64,000 nucleotides of DNA, from assembly GCA_046598415.1 (NCBI GenBank), contig JBKJIG010000017.1, positions 1-64,000 on the forward strand. Reading direction: 5' to 3'. This DNA comes from VFJZ01 sp046598415 (GTDB lineage: Bacteria > Actinomycetota > Thermoleophilia > Gaiellales > F1-60-MAGs149). The notes under the pieces were generated by a model. That model saw nothing but the letters and a program-made list of their open reading frames with translations. It was not told the DNA's origin and did no database searches. This document shows positions 8,693 to 16,515 of the stretch, in pieces. A program made the position numbers and the translations under genes. Within the stretch, counting starts at the first letter, position 1, and the number at the start of each line of letters is the position of its first letter.

Positions 8693-9159
8693 GGGGCGGA
8701 CTCCACCAGCCGCTCCACCTGGCCTGCGAAGTCCGCCTCGTCGAGCCGGGCGAGCGCGGGGGCGAGGTGCGTGTCGGCCTCGGCCCGACGGGCGCGCAAC
8801 AGGGCGATCAGGCTGTCGATACCGGCCCGGTCGGCCGCCGGCACGTGCTCGCGGTACCCCGACAGGTAGTCGATCTGCACATCGAGGTCACGGGCCTCCG
8901 ACAGGGCGTCGGCGGTCTCCTTGACCAGATGCAGCAGCTTCCGGTGGCGCTTCTTCGGCCAGCAGTCGGCGTACACCTCGAGGGCGGCGCGCAGCCGGCG
9001 CGAGGCGACCCGCATCGAGTGCAGCTGCTCGATGTCGGAGCCGTCGAGCGTGCCCTCCCGGTACTGCAGCAGCTCGGGCCCGCGCACCTTCAGGGTCTGG
9101 GTCGCTGCATCGGCGAAGGGCGCGTCGGGATCGATCCGGACGCGGCGGGCCTTCGCCAT
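8689..9159 (-). CDS. CHAD-domain protein (first of two)
   Basis: A 156-residue protein with the CHAD helix LHSMRVASRRLRAALEVY and a second basic helix PKKRHRKLLHLVKE, a likely polyphosphate-binding surface. Like its downstream neighbour it is only about half the length of a full CHAD domain. Its ATG overlaps the ppk stop codon (TGATG) and its end overlaps the next CHAD gene, so all three are probably translated from one message. The pair may assemble as a heterodimer equal to one complete domain; this is inference from length and order. Confidence 0.82.
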   Translation of the reverse strand: MAKARRVRIDPDAPFADAATQTLKVRGPELLQYREGTLDGSDIEQLHSMRVASRRLRAALEVYADCWPKKRHRKLLHLVKETADALSEARDLDVQIDYLSGYREHVPAADRAGIDSLIALLRARRAEADTHLAPALARLDEADFAGQVERLVESAP

Positions 9160-11339
9160 CAGGTCGCACCGGTCGCGTGAGCACCTGGCTTTCCGGGCTG
9201 CGGCCGGCGGACGAGACGGCGCTCGGCGGCGGCCTCGCGGCGATCACCGCGCGCCTCGCCGTCGGCGACCGCGACGGCGCGCTCCATCAGCGCCGCCTGG
9301 CTCGAGAACGGCACGTCGCCCTCGACGGGCCGGCGGCGATGCCAGTGGCCGTCGGCGTCGAGCCACCAGCAGCCAGCCGTGTCGGCCAGCATCAGGTCGA
9401 GGGCGGCATCGATCTCGGCCACGAGGTACGGGTCGTCGACCGGCGTGATCACCTCGATGCGCGCGTCGATGTTGCGCGGCATCAGATCGGCGGAGCCGAT
9501 GTACGTCGTTTCGGCCTGCGCCGTGCGGAAGGAGTAGATGCGCGAGTGCTCCAGGAACCGGCCCAGGATCGAGATCACGCGGATGTTGTCGGAGAGGCCC
9601 GGCACGCCCGGCTTCAGGCAGCAGATGCCGCGGATGATGAGGTCGATCTGCACGCCGGCCTGGGACGCCCGGTACAGCTCCGCGATGACGCCGCGGTCGA
9701 CCAGCCCGTTGCACTTCAGGACCATCCGCGCCGGGTGGTCGGGATCGTGCTCGAGGCAGCACCGCCAGATCTCGTCGACGAGGCGCTGGCGCAGCTCCTG
9801 CGGCGCCACCCACAGCTTGCGGTACGCCTGCGGGCGTCCGAAGCCGGTCAGGTGGTTGAACAGGTCGGAGACGTCGGCGGTGACGTCCTCGCGACACGTG
9901 AACAGGCCGAGGTCGGAGTACAGCCGCGCGGTGGACGGGTGATAGTTGCCGGTGCCGATGTGGACGTAGCGCCGCGCGACGCCTTCCTCGCGCCGCACGA
10001 CCATCGCCAGCTTGCAGTGGGTCTTCAGGCCCGCCAGGCCGTAGACCACGTGCACGCCGGCGCGCTCCAGCGAGCGCGCCCACCGGATATTGCGCTCCTC
10101 GTCGAACCGCGCCGTCACCTCGACCATCGCGACGGCCTGCTTGCCCTGCTCGGCCGCGCGCACCAGGGCCGGCACGATCGGCGAGTCGCCGGACGTGCGG
10201 TAGATGGTGTGCTTGATGGCGAGCACGTCGGGGTCGTCGACGGCCTGTTCGATGAAGCGCTCGACCGACGTGCCGAACGCGTCGTAGGGGTGGTGGACGA
10301 GGATGTCGCCGCGGCGGATCTCGGCGAACATGTCGACGTTCTGCGAGTCGGCGTTCAGCCGTGGCTGCGTCTGCGGCGTCCACGGCCGGTAGTGCAGGTC
10401 GGGACGGTCGAGCGACGCGAGCGGGAAGAAGTCGGCCAGGTCGAGCGGCCGGCGGGCGCGGTAAACGTGGTCGGGATGCACGCGCAGGGCGGTGACGATG
10501 ACGCTGCGCATCTCGTCCGACATGGTGGCCTCGACCTCGAGCCGGACGACGTCGCCGAAGCGGCGCGCGTGCAGCTCCTGCTCGACGGCCTCGAGCAGGT
10601 CCTCGGCGGCCTCCGAGATGTCGTAGTCGGCGTCGCGCGTGACGCGGAACGTCGCGTGCTCCGTGAACTCCATGCCGGGGAACAGGCGGTGCAGGTTGTC
10701 GGCGATCACGTCCTCGAGCGCGACGTAGCGGTGGCCGCGCTCCAACGCGAGGAACCGAGGCAGCACCTCCGGCACCTTCACGCGCGCGAACCGCTGCTCG
10801 CCGGTGGGCGGGTCGACCACGAACACGCCGAGCGACAGCGAGAGGTTGGAGATGTACGGGAACGGCCGTCCCGGGCCGACCGCGAGCGGGGTCAGGACGG
10901 GGAAGATCTCCTGCTCGAACATCTCGGTCAGACGGCGCCGCTCGGCGGCCGTGCACTCGGCCAGCGTGAGTACGCGGAGGCCCTCGGCAGCGAGCGACGG
11001 CAGGAGCGAGTCGTGCAGGTTCGACTCCAGCTCGGCCTCGAGCGCGCGCACCCGGTCGGCGATCTCGTGCAGCACCTCGTCCGGCTCGCGGCCGTCGGAG
11101 GGCGCCGTGCCGGCCGACGAATGGTCGACGAGTCCGGCGACGCGGACCATGAAGAACTCGTCCAGGTTGTTCGCGTAGATGGCGTAGAAGCGCAGCCGCT
11201 CGAGCAGCGGCGTGGCCGGATCGGCCGCCAGCTGCAGCACCCGGTGGTTGAACTCCACCCAGGACAGCTCGCGGTTGAGGTACAGCGACAGGTCGTCGGT
11301 GGAGGGCGGCTTCGGCCGGCCGCGGGCGACGCGCGCCAT
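9159..11339 (-). CDS. ppk1: Polyphosphate kinase PPK1
   Basis: A 726-residue polyphosphate kinase, the full length of the family; it makes inorganic polyphosphate reversibly from ATP. Visible parts are the N-terminal segment LYLNRELSWVEFNHRVL, the head domain, and two phospholipase-D-like catalytic domains. The latter carry the histidines in THCKLA and YVHIGTGNYHPSTA, the second being in the position of the autophosphorylated His region. The gene overlaps sixA upstream and the CHAD gene downstream by one base each. Position beside the pst genes fits phosphate storage. Confidence 0.95.
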   Translation of the reverse strand: MARVARGRPKPPSTDDLSLYLNRELSWVEFNHRVLQLAADPATPLLERLRFYAIYANNLDEFFMVRVAGLVDHSSAGTAPSDGREPDEVLHEIADRVRALEAELESNLHDSLLPSLAAEGLRVLTLAECTAAERRRLTEMFEQEIFPVLTPLAVGPGRPFPYISNLSLSLGVFVVDPPTGEQRFARVKVPEVLPRFLALERGHRYVALEDVIADNLHRLFPGMEFTEHATFRVTRDADYDISEAAEDLLEAVEQELHARRFGDVVRLEVEATMSDEMRSVIVTALRVHPDHVYRARRPLDLADFFPLASLDRPDLHYRPWTPQTQPRLNADSQNVDMFAEIRRGDILVHHPYDAFGTSVERFIEQAVDDPDVLAIKHTIYRTSGDSPIVPALVRAAEQGKQAVAMVEVTARFDEERNIRWARSLERAGVHVVYGLAGLKTHCKLAMVVRREEGVARRYVHIGTGNYHPSTARLYSDLGLFTCREDVTADVSDLFNHLTGFGRPQAYRKLWVAPQELRQRLVDEIWRCCLEHDPDHPARMVLKCNGLVDRGVIAELYRASQAGVQIDLIIRGICCLKPGVPGLSDNIRVISILGRFLEHSRIYSFRTAQAETTYIGSADLMPRNIDARIEVITPVDDPYLVAEIDAALDLMLADTAGCWWLDADGHWHRRRPVEGDVPFSSQAALMERAVAVADGEARGDRREAAAERRLVRRPQPGKPGAHATGAT

Positions 11340-11827
11340 CAGGCCGTCACCCGCGCCGACGCGATCAGCCGCAGCTGCTTCGGGCGCAGCAGCCAGTTCA
11401 GCTCGCCGCGGCTGCGCACGGTGGTGGCCTCGACCCGGGCGATGCCCGACTTCGGCATCCGCACCTTCGCGCCCGTCAGGTAGGAGATCAGCTCCGACAG
11501 GTCGGGCTCGTGGCCGACCAGGATCAGGCTGCGGGCCTCGCCGTGGCGATCCCAGAGGGCGGAGAACTCGGCCGGCGTGAACCCGGGCTCGAGCCGGCGG
11601 TCCTCGATCAGCGGCGCGTCGAGCACCGAGGAGATCGGGCGGGCGGTCTCGACGGCGCGCCGGTACGGGCTCGTCACGACCGCGTCGGGCTCGATGCCCA
11701 TGATGGCCAGCGCCCGGGCGGCGAGCGCCGACTCGCGGTGTCCGTCGTCCGTGAGCGCCCGCTCGGGATGGTCGAGACCGTCGGTGCGGTCTTCGGCGGT
11801 GGCGTGGCGGACGAGGTAGAGGTGCAC
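11339..11827 (-). CDS. sixA: SixA-like histidine phosphatase
   Basis: A 162-residue member of the histidine phosphatase (phosphoglycerate mutase-like) superfamily. The N-terminus LYLVRHATAE gives the RHG-type motif with the nucleophile His8. The second catalytic His is in LVGHEPDLSELI. The short length and sequence match SixA, which dephosphorylates histidine-phosphorylated proteins in other bacteria. It is the first gene of the operon sixA-ppk1-CHAD-CHAD. The actual substrate here is unknown, and a role in polyphosphate or phosphorelay control is only suggested by context. Confidence 0.85.
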   Translation of the reverse strand: MHLYLVRHATAEDRTDGLDHPERALTDDGHRESALAARALAIMGIEPDAVVTSPYRRAVETARPISSVLDAPLIEDRRLEPGFTPAEFSALWDRHGEARSLILVGHEPDLSELISYLTGAKVRMPKSGIARVEATTVRSRGELNWLLRPKQLRLIASARVTA

Positions 11828-11879
11828 AGGGAGAGTCTATCCTTTGTCTTGCAGGCGTTTCGCGCGTCCGGACGCGGCC

Positions 11880-11895
11880 TCACCGGTTTTTCACC
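11880..11895 (+). promoter_or_regulatory. PHO-box-like direct repeat between sixA and pstB2
   Basis: TCACC at 11880 and TCACC at 11891 are spaced by exactly 11 bases, within TCACCGGTTTTTCACC. This closely resembles the site at 16460-16475 (TCACCGGTTCTTTACC) and the pstS site. The plus-strand orientation points to pstB2, 223 bases downstream. The site is only 53 bases from the divergent sixA start, so either or both operons could be controlled. Confidence 0.55.
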
Positions 11896-12118
11896 AGGCC
11901 CTATCCACCGCACAGCCCCGTTCGTGCTCCCGTCCGGGAACCCTGTCGTGTGCGAGGCCGAATGCGACTCGCGATGTGGACGCCGGCACGATAGGCTCAC
12001 GGAACGGTCTCGGTCTGTCGAAGCGCCGATGCGTGGTTCCGAGCTGGCATGCTGACGACGATGAGGGTGCCTGAGATTCCGTTCCACGACGAGCTCCCGA
12101 GAATGTGGTGAACCCGAC

Positions 12119-12976
12119 TTGAATACGACCGCCGCACCGATCACGGTCGGAGCGACATCACATGCCGCGTCGCCAGCCACTCTGCCGCCCGTCGCCAACC
12201 GCGAGGTCGTCTTCGGCATCCGCGACTGCTCGGTGCACTACGGCACGCACCTCGCGCTGAAGGACGTGAATCTCGACATCTACCGGAGTTTCGTGACGGC
12301 CTTTATCGGCCCGTCCGGGTGCGGCAAGTCGACGTTGCTGCGCTGCCTGAACCGGATGAACGACCTGATCCCGTCGGCGCGGGTCGGCGGCGACGTCCAG
12401 TACCACGGCCAGGATCTGTACGCCACGACGGTCGACCCGGTCGAGGTGCGCAAGCGCATCGGCATGGTGTTCCAAAAGCCGAACCCGTTTCCGAAGTCGA
12501 TCTACGACAACACGGCGTTCGGCCCGCGCGTGCTGGGCATGAAGGACGACATGGACGAGCGAGTCGAGACGGCCCTGCGCCGCGCCGCCATCTGGGACGA
12601 GGTGAAGGACCGCCTGAAGCTGCCGGCGCTGTCGCTCTCCGGCGGCCAGCAGCAGCGGCTCTGCATCGCCCGGGCGCTCGCCACCGACCCGGAGGTGCTG
12701 CTGATGGACGAGCCCTGCTCGGCGCTCGACCCGATCGCAACGGCGAAGATCGAGGAGTTGATGGTCGAGCTGAAGAAGGAGTTCACGGTGATCGTCGTCA
12801 CCCACAACATGCAGCAGGCCGCGCGCGTGGCCGACATGACGGCCTTCTTCTCGGTCGAGGTGGGCGAGGAGGGGCGCCGCACGGGCGTGCTCGTCGAGTA
12901 CGACGAGACGACGCGGATGTTCACCAACCCGTCTGACCAGCGCACCGAGGCCTATGTCACGGGACGGTTCGGATGA
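12119..12976 (+). CDS. pstB: Second PstB-like phosphate ABC ATPase
   Basis: A 285-residue PstB paralogue with intact Walker A (GPSGCGKS), signature LSGGQQQR, Walker B VLLMDEP and the PstB-specific stretch IGMVFQKPNPFPKSIYD. Apart from the N-terminal 40 residues it closely follows the PstB at 2553-3425. There are no pstS, pstC or pstA genes beside it, only a phoU, so it could work with the permeases of the other locus or have a regulatory task with PhoU. The TTG at 12119 is the only evident start upstream of the ATPase fold, and I see no clear Shine-Dalgarno site. Confidence 0.9.
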   Translation: MNTTAAPITVGATSHAASPATLPPVANREVVFGIRDCSVHYGTHLALKDVNLDIYRSFVTAFIGPSGCGKSTLLRCLNRMNDLIPSARVGGDVQYHGQDLYATTVDPVEVRKRIGMVFQKPNPFPKSIYDNTAFGPRVLGMKDDMDERVETALRRAAIWDEVKDRLKLPALSLSGGQQQRLCIARALATDPEVLLMDEPCSALDPIATAKIEELMVELKKEFTVIVVTHNMQQAARVADMTAFFSVEVGEEGRRTGVLVEYDETTRMFTNPSDQRTEAYVTGRFG

Positions 12977-13635
12977 GGCCCGAGTTCGACGCCGAGCTGG
13001 CCACGCTCGAGAGCGAGCTGCAGGAGGCCGGCACCATCACGGTGCAGGCCATCCACGGCGCGCTCGTGGCGCTGCAGGACTGGGAGCCGGGCGTGCTCGA
13101 GTACCTGGCCGGCCTCGACGACCGCGTCGACGGGCTGTACCGCCAGATCGAGCGCGACGTCGAGACGCTGATTGCGCGCCAGGCGCCGGTCGCCACGGAC
13201 CTGCGGATCGTGCTCGGCGTGCTGCAGACGAACGCGCACGTGGAGCGGATGAGCCACAACTGCGCGCGCATCGGTCGCCTGGCCGCGCCGATCGAGGGCG
13301 AGCCGACACCGGCCGACATCAGCGAGCGTCTGGAGCCCGCGCTGCTGCGAGGCGCCGACATGACCCGGGCGGCGCTCGACGCCTTCGCGCTGCGCGACGT
13401 GGCGGCCGCTCGCGGCCTTCCCGACATGGACGAGCTGGTCGACCGCGAGACCGGCGCGCTGGTGCTCGCAACGCTCGAGCGCGGGCCGGGGGAGTGGTCG
13501 ACGCGGTCGATCTTCCTGGCCCGCTGTGCCGAGCGGATCGCCGACCACGCCGTCAAGATCGCCGAGCAGGCCGTGTACGTCGTCACGGCCGAGCGGGTCG
13601 ATTTCACCACGTCGCAGGGGGGAAGCGCAACCTGA
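12973..13635 (+). CDS. phoU: Second PhoU-like regulator
   Basis: A 220-residue PhoU homologue with two helical repeats. It contains LIARQAPVATDLRIVLGVLQ and FLARCAERIADHAVKIAE, the PhoU repeat cores. The ATG overlaps the pstB2 stop (ATGA). It differs clearly from the PhoU at 1843-2547, so it is an older paralogue and not a fresh duplicate. The likely role is to link the Pst ATPase to PhoR-type signalling, as PhoU does in other bacteria. Confidence 0.9.
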   Translation: MRPEFDAELATLESELQEAGTITVQAIHGALVALQDWEPGVLEYLAGLDDRVDGLYRQIERDVETLIARQAPVATDLRIVLGVLQTNAHVERMSHNCARIGRLAAPIEGEPTPADISERLEPALLRGADMTRAALDAFALRDVAAARGLPDMDELVDRETGALVLATLERGPGEWSTRSIFLARCAERIADHAVKIAEQAVYVVTAERVDFTTSQGGSAT

Positions 13636-13679
13636 TCTGAAGGTTGGACCCGCGCGCCGCCGGGTAACCTTCACCAGGC

Positions 13680-15440
13680 GTGTCGACCCTCCAGCTCAGG
13701 CCTGCGCGTGTCCGCAAGCTCGCCCCGGCCCTCGACGCCGTTCGGCGTCGCCGGTTGCCGGCTCCAGTCAGGTTGCCGCTGGCATGTGCGCTGCTGACCC
13801 TCTCGGTCGGCACGATCCTGTACTTCTTCGGCCCGCCGGGGGTCGATCGCGCGGCCCACGTGTACCACACGGCGCAGTTCGAGCAGCACGGCTGGCGGGT
13901 CTGGAACAACTACTGGTACGCGGGCCGGTACGAGCTCCTCAACTACTCGATCCTGTTCTACCCGATGGCGGCGATCGCCGGGATCGGGACGGTGGTGCTG
14001 GCCAGCCTCAGCGCCGGCACAGCGGTGTTCGCGATGATCGTGCAGAGCGTGCCGGTGCGCCGCGGCCCGTGGTGGCCGGCGCTGGCCTTCGCCATCTCGT
14101 GGCCCGCCACGCTCGTCGCCGGCCAGTACCCGTTCATGCTCGGCTCGGCCTTCGCGATGGGCGCCATCCTGCTGCTCATCCGCCACCACGCCATCATGGC
14201 GCTGGGCGTGGCGGCGCTGACGGCGCTCACCAGTCCGCTGTCCTTCTTGCTGCTGACGGTGGTGCTTGCGGGCCTCGCGATCGGTGCCGGCCGTCAGCTG
14301 TTCCGCCGGCCGCGCGCCCGCGTGGCGATCGCCGGCCTGATGCTGCTGTCTGCGGTCGAGGTGCTGGTGCTGCGGCTGTTCCCCGTCGAGGGGCGGTTCC
14401 CGTTCGGGCTCGGCGACCTGGCCTGGCTGCTGATGTTCGTCGGCGTCGGGCTCGTCGCGGCCCGCTCCGTGCCGCTGCTGCGGGGCATCTTCATCGCCTA
14501 TGGCGTGGCGGCGATCCTGGTCTGGTTCTTCCCGAGCGGCGTCGGCGGCAACTTCGAGCGAGTGGCCGACTACTGGGCGGCGGCGCTGCTGCTGCTCGCG
14601 TACGCGGTGCGACCGCAGCCGGTGCGCCGCGGAGCGCTGGTGGTGCTCGCGGTGGCCGTCATCGCGCAGGCCGTGCCGATCATCCGGATGACCGACGGCG
14701 GCTTGCAGGAGCGCGCCGACAAGGCCTCGTTCTGGAGCGGCGCGGTGCAGTACCTGACCGAGCACGCCGACCCCAACCACCGCGTCGAGGTGGTGTCGAC
14801 GTGGGGCCACTGGGAGAGCTACCACCTGGCGCAGGCCGACATTCCGCTGACCCGTGGGTGGTTCCGCCAGGACGACTTCCCGATCAACCTGCCGCTCTAC
14901 GACGGCGCGCTCGATCCGGCCAACTACCAGCGCTGGATCTCGTCGCTGGCCGTGCAGTACGTGGTACTGCCGCGTGACGAGCTTGACTACTCGTCGCGCA
15001 AGGAGGCGGAGATGCTCGCGCTCGGGCGCGGCTCGCTGCCGTTCCTGCGCTTCGTGCACCGCGACCCGCACGTCGACATCTACCAGGTGATCGACCCGAC
15101 GCCGCTGCTGACGCTGGCGCACGCGACCGGCCCGACCGCGACCGACTACGACGAGCCGTCGGTGATCCGCTTCGACGCCACGTCGCTGTCGCTGTGGCTG
15201 CCGAGCGCCGGCTCGTACGATCTGCGCGTGCGGTACACGCCCTTCTGGCGGGCGAGCGACCCGGTCGGCGTCTGCATCGCGCCGGGGCAGAACGGCATGA
15301 CCAGCCTGACGGCCTCGCGCGGCGGCCCGGTCACGCTCCAGTTCGACCTGACGCTGGCCCGCTCCACCTCGCAGGCGCTCGGCTCGGCGGCGCCGGTGTG
15401 CGCGGCGACGCCGCCGAACGCCGTCTCGGCGCGCCACTGA
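13680..15440 (+). CDS. Multi-spanning membrane protein of unknown function
   Basis: A 586-residue protein with a basic N-terminus and roughly ten to twelve hydrophobic helices in residues 30-345, followed by a soluble C-terminal part of about 240 residues. The layout (many helices, an early acidic-loop region around GPPGVDRAAHVYHTAQF, an extracytoplasmic tail) resembles integral membrane glycosyltransferase or oligosaccharyl-transferase-like proteins (GT-C type). I cannot see a diagnostic motif, so this is only a structural resemblance. GTG start. It stands alone, 44 bases after phoU2, ahead of the REPIN-like element. Confidence 0.7.
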   Translation: MSTLQLRPARVRKLAPALDAVRRRRLPAPVRLPLACALLTLSVGTILYFFGPPGVDRAAHVYHTAQFEQHGWRVWNNYWYAGRYELLNYSILFYPMAAIAGIGTVVLASLSAGTAVFAMIVQSVPVRRGPWWPALAFAISWPATLVAGQYPFMLGSAFAMGAILLLIRHHAIMALGVAALTALTSPLSFLLLTVVLAGLAIGAGRQLFRRPRARVAIAGLMLLSAVEVLVLRLFPVEGRFPFGLGDLAWLLMFVGVGLVAARSVPLLRGIFIAYGVAAILVWFFPSGVGGNFERVADYWAAALLLLAYAVRPQPVRRGALVVLAVAVIAQAVPIIRMTDGGLQERADKASFWSGAVQYLTEHADPNHRVEVVSTWGHWESYHLAQADIPLTRGWFRQDDFPINLPLYDGALDPANYQRWISSLAVQYVVLPRDELDYSSRKEAEMLALGRGSLPFLRFVHRDPHVDIYQVIDPTPLLTLAHATGPTATDYDEPSVIRFDATSLSLWLPSAGSYDLRVRYTPFWRASDPVGVCIAPGQNGMTSLTASRGGPVTLQFDLTLARSTSQALGSAAPVCAATPPNAVSARH

Positions 15441-15580
15441 GCCACCCCGGCTCGCGGGCGGCGTCACGCTTCCCGCGGCAACCGTGTCGCGCGGCGCCAT
15501 CTCCGCGCGTACCGTGCCAACTCCGGCAATTCCCGTGCCACATCGGGCAAGTCGCGCGCCTTCCGCCTGCGAAACGTTCT

Positions 15581-15640
15581 GGGGTCAGACCCCAGAACGA
15601 CGCGTTTCGGGGTCTGACCCCGTACATGGGAGGCGCGCGG
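15581..15640 (+). repeat. REPIN-like double palindrome, copy 1
   Basis: Two palindromes, GGGGTCAGACCCC (within TCTGGGGTCAGACCCCAGA) and CGGGGTCTGACCCCG, lie about 15 bases apart in opposite sense. The whole unit, beginning GAAACGTTCTGGGG and ending ACATGGGAGGCGC, recurs in reverse orientation at 36911-36975. It sits between convergent genes (13680-15440 and the regulator at 15682-16404), where it could also act as a transcription terminator. No transposase gene is nearby. Confidence 0.8.
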
Positions 15641-15681
15641 AAACGCGCGGGAAGCGCGTTGCGTTGCAGTGGCTCGCTGCG

Positions 15682-16404
15682 TCAGCTCGCCGCTGAGGTC
15701 TTCGGCTCGGGGCCGAAGCGATAGCCGACGCCGTACTGCGTGTGCAGGTAGTCGTGCGTGGGCGACCGGCGGTCGAGCTTCTCGCGGAGCTTGCGGACGC
15801 ACACGTCGACGGTGCGGTCGCGGTGCCGCGGACGGGTTCCCCAGACGCGCTGCTGCAGCTCGTCGCGCGTCAGCACGCGGCCCTGCTCCCTGGCCAGGGC
15901 CAGCAGCAGCCGAAACTCGGTCGGCGTCAGCAGCGCGTCGACCCAGTCGGCGGGCCCTGCCTGCAGGAACGCCCGCCGCTGGTTGGGCTCGATGCGCAGG
16001 CCCTCGACCTCGACCGTCGCACCGCGCTCGTCGGCCATCCCGCCGGAGCGGCGCAGCGCGGCCTGGACGCGCGCCACCAGCTCGCGCATGCCGAAGGGCT
16101 TCGCGAGGTAGTCGTCGGCGCCGATGCCGAGCGTGTGCACCTTGTCGTGCTCCGAGCCGCGGGCCGAGACGGCGATGATCGGCGTGCCGATGCGCTCGCG
16201 GCGGGCGGTCTCCGTCACCGCCCAGCCGTCGAGACCCGGCAGCATCATGTCGATCACCGCGACGTCCGGACGCTCGTACCGGAGCTTCGTGAGGCCGCGC
16301 TCGCCGTCCTCGACCCACTCGACGTCGAACCCCGCATGGCGCAGATGCTGGAGCATCACGCGGGCCACCACGGGGTCGTCCTCGATCACGAGCACGCTTG
16401 CCAC
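15682..16404 (-). CDS. phoB: PhoB-like response regulator (OmpR family)
   Basis: A 240-residue response regulator with a receiver domain (residues 1-115) and a winged-helix DNA-binding domain (about 140-235). The phosphoacceptor is Asp52 in VIDMMLPGLDG, the acidic pocket is EDD at 8-10, and Lys102 is present. The C-terminal recognition part DRTVDVCVRKLREKLD is OmpR/PhoB-like. The GTG at 16404 gives the standard N-terminus VLVIEDD. A PHO-box-like repeat 55 bases upstream and a divergent PhoR-like kinase support assignment to phosphate control, although receiver sequences alone cannot prove it. Confidence 0.78.
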   Translation of the reverse strand: MASVLVIEDDPVVARVMLQHLRHAGFDVEWVEDGERGLTKLRYERPDVAVIDMMLPGLDGWAVTETARRERIGTPIIAVSARGSEHDKVHTLGIGADDYLAKPFGMRELVARVQAALRRSGGMADERGATVEVEGLRIEPNQRRAFLQAGPADWVDALLTPTEFRLLLALAREQGRVLTRDELQQRVWGTRPRHRDRTVDVCVRKLREKLDRRSPTHDYLHTQYGVGYRFGPEPKTSAAS

Positions 16405-16459
16405 GGGACCAAGGTACCCGGTGGCTCCCCGGCTGTGGGAAACGCGCTGGACACCGGGC

Positions 16460-16475
16460 GGTAAAGAACCGGTGA
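16460..16475 (-). promoter_or_regulatory. PHO-box-like direct repeat in the regulator/kinase gap
   Basis: On the regulator strand the site reads TCACCGGTTCTTTACC, with the TCACC and TTACC units 11 bases apart. It lies 55 bases upstream of the regulator GTG and 40 bases upstream of the divergent kinase ATG. The distance to the regulator start is almost the same as that of the pstS site to pstS (56 bases), suggesting autoregulation by the same protein. Confidence 0.65.
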
Positions 16476-16515
16476 GGCGTTGTCGGCCGGGGGAGCCCCC
16501 CCCTATCCTGGATAC

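Noticed and set aside
9177..11483. 768-codon plus-strand open frame opposite ppk1
   Set aside because: A shadow of ppk1 codons read backwards. There is no domain and the composition is atypical.
13645..13680. Possible fourth PHO box (GGTAACCTTCACC) upstream of the membrane protein gene
   Set aside because: The two ACC units are six bases apart, not 11, so it does not fit the pattern of the other three sites.
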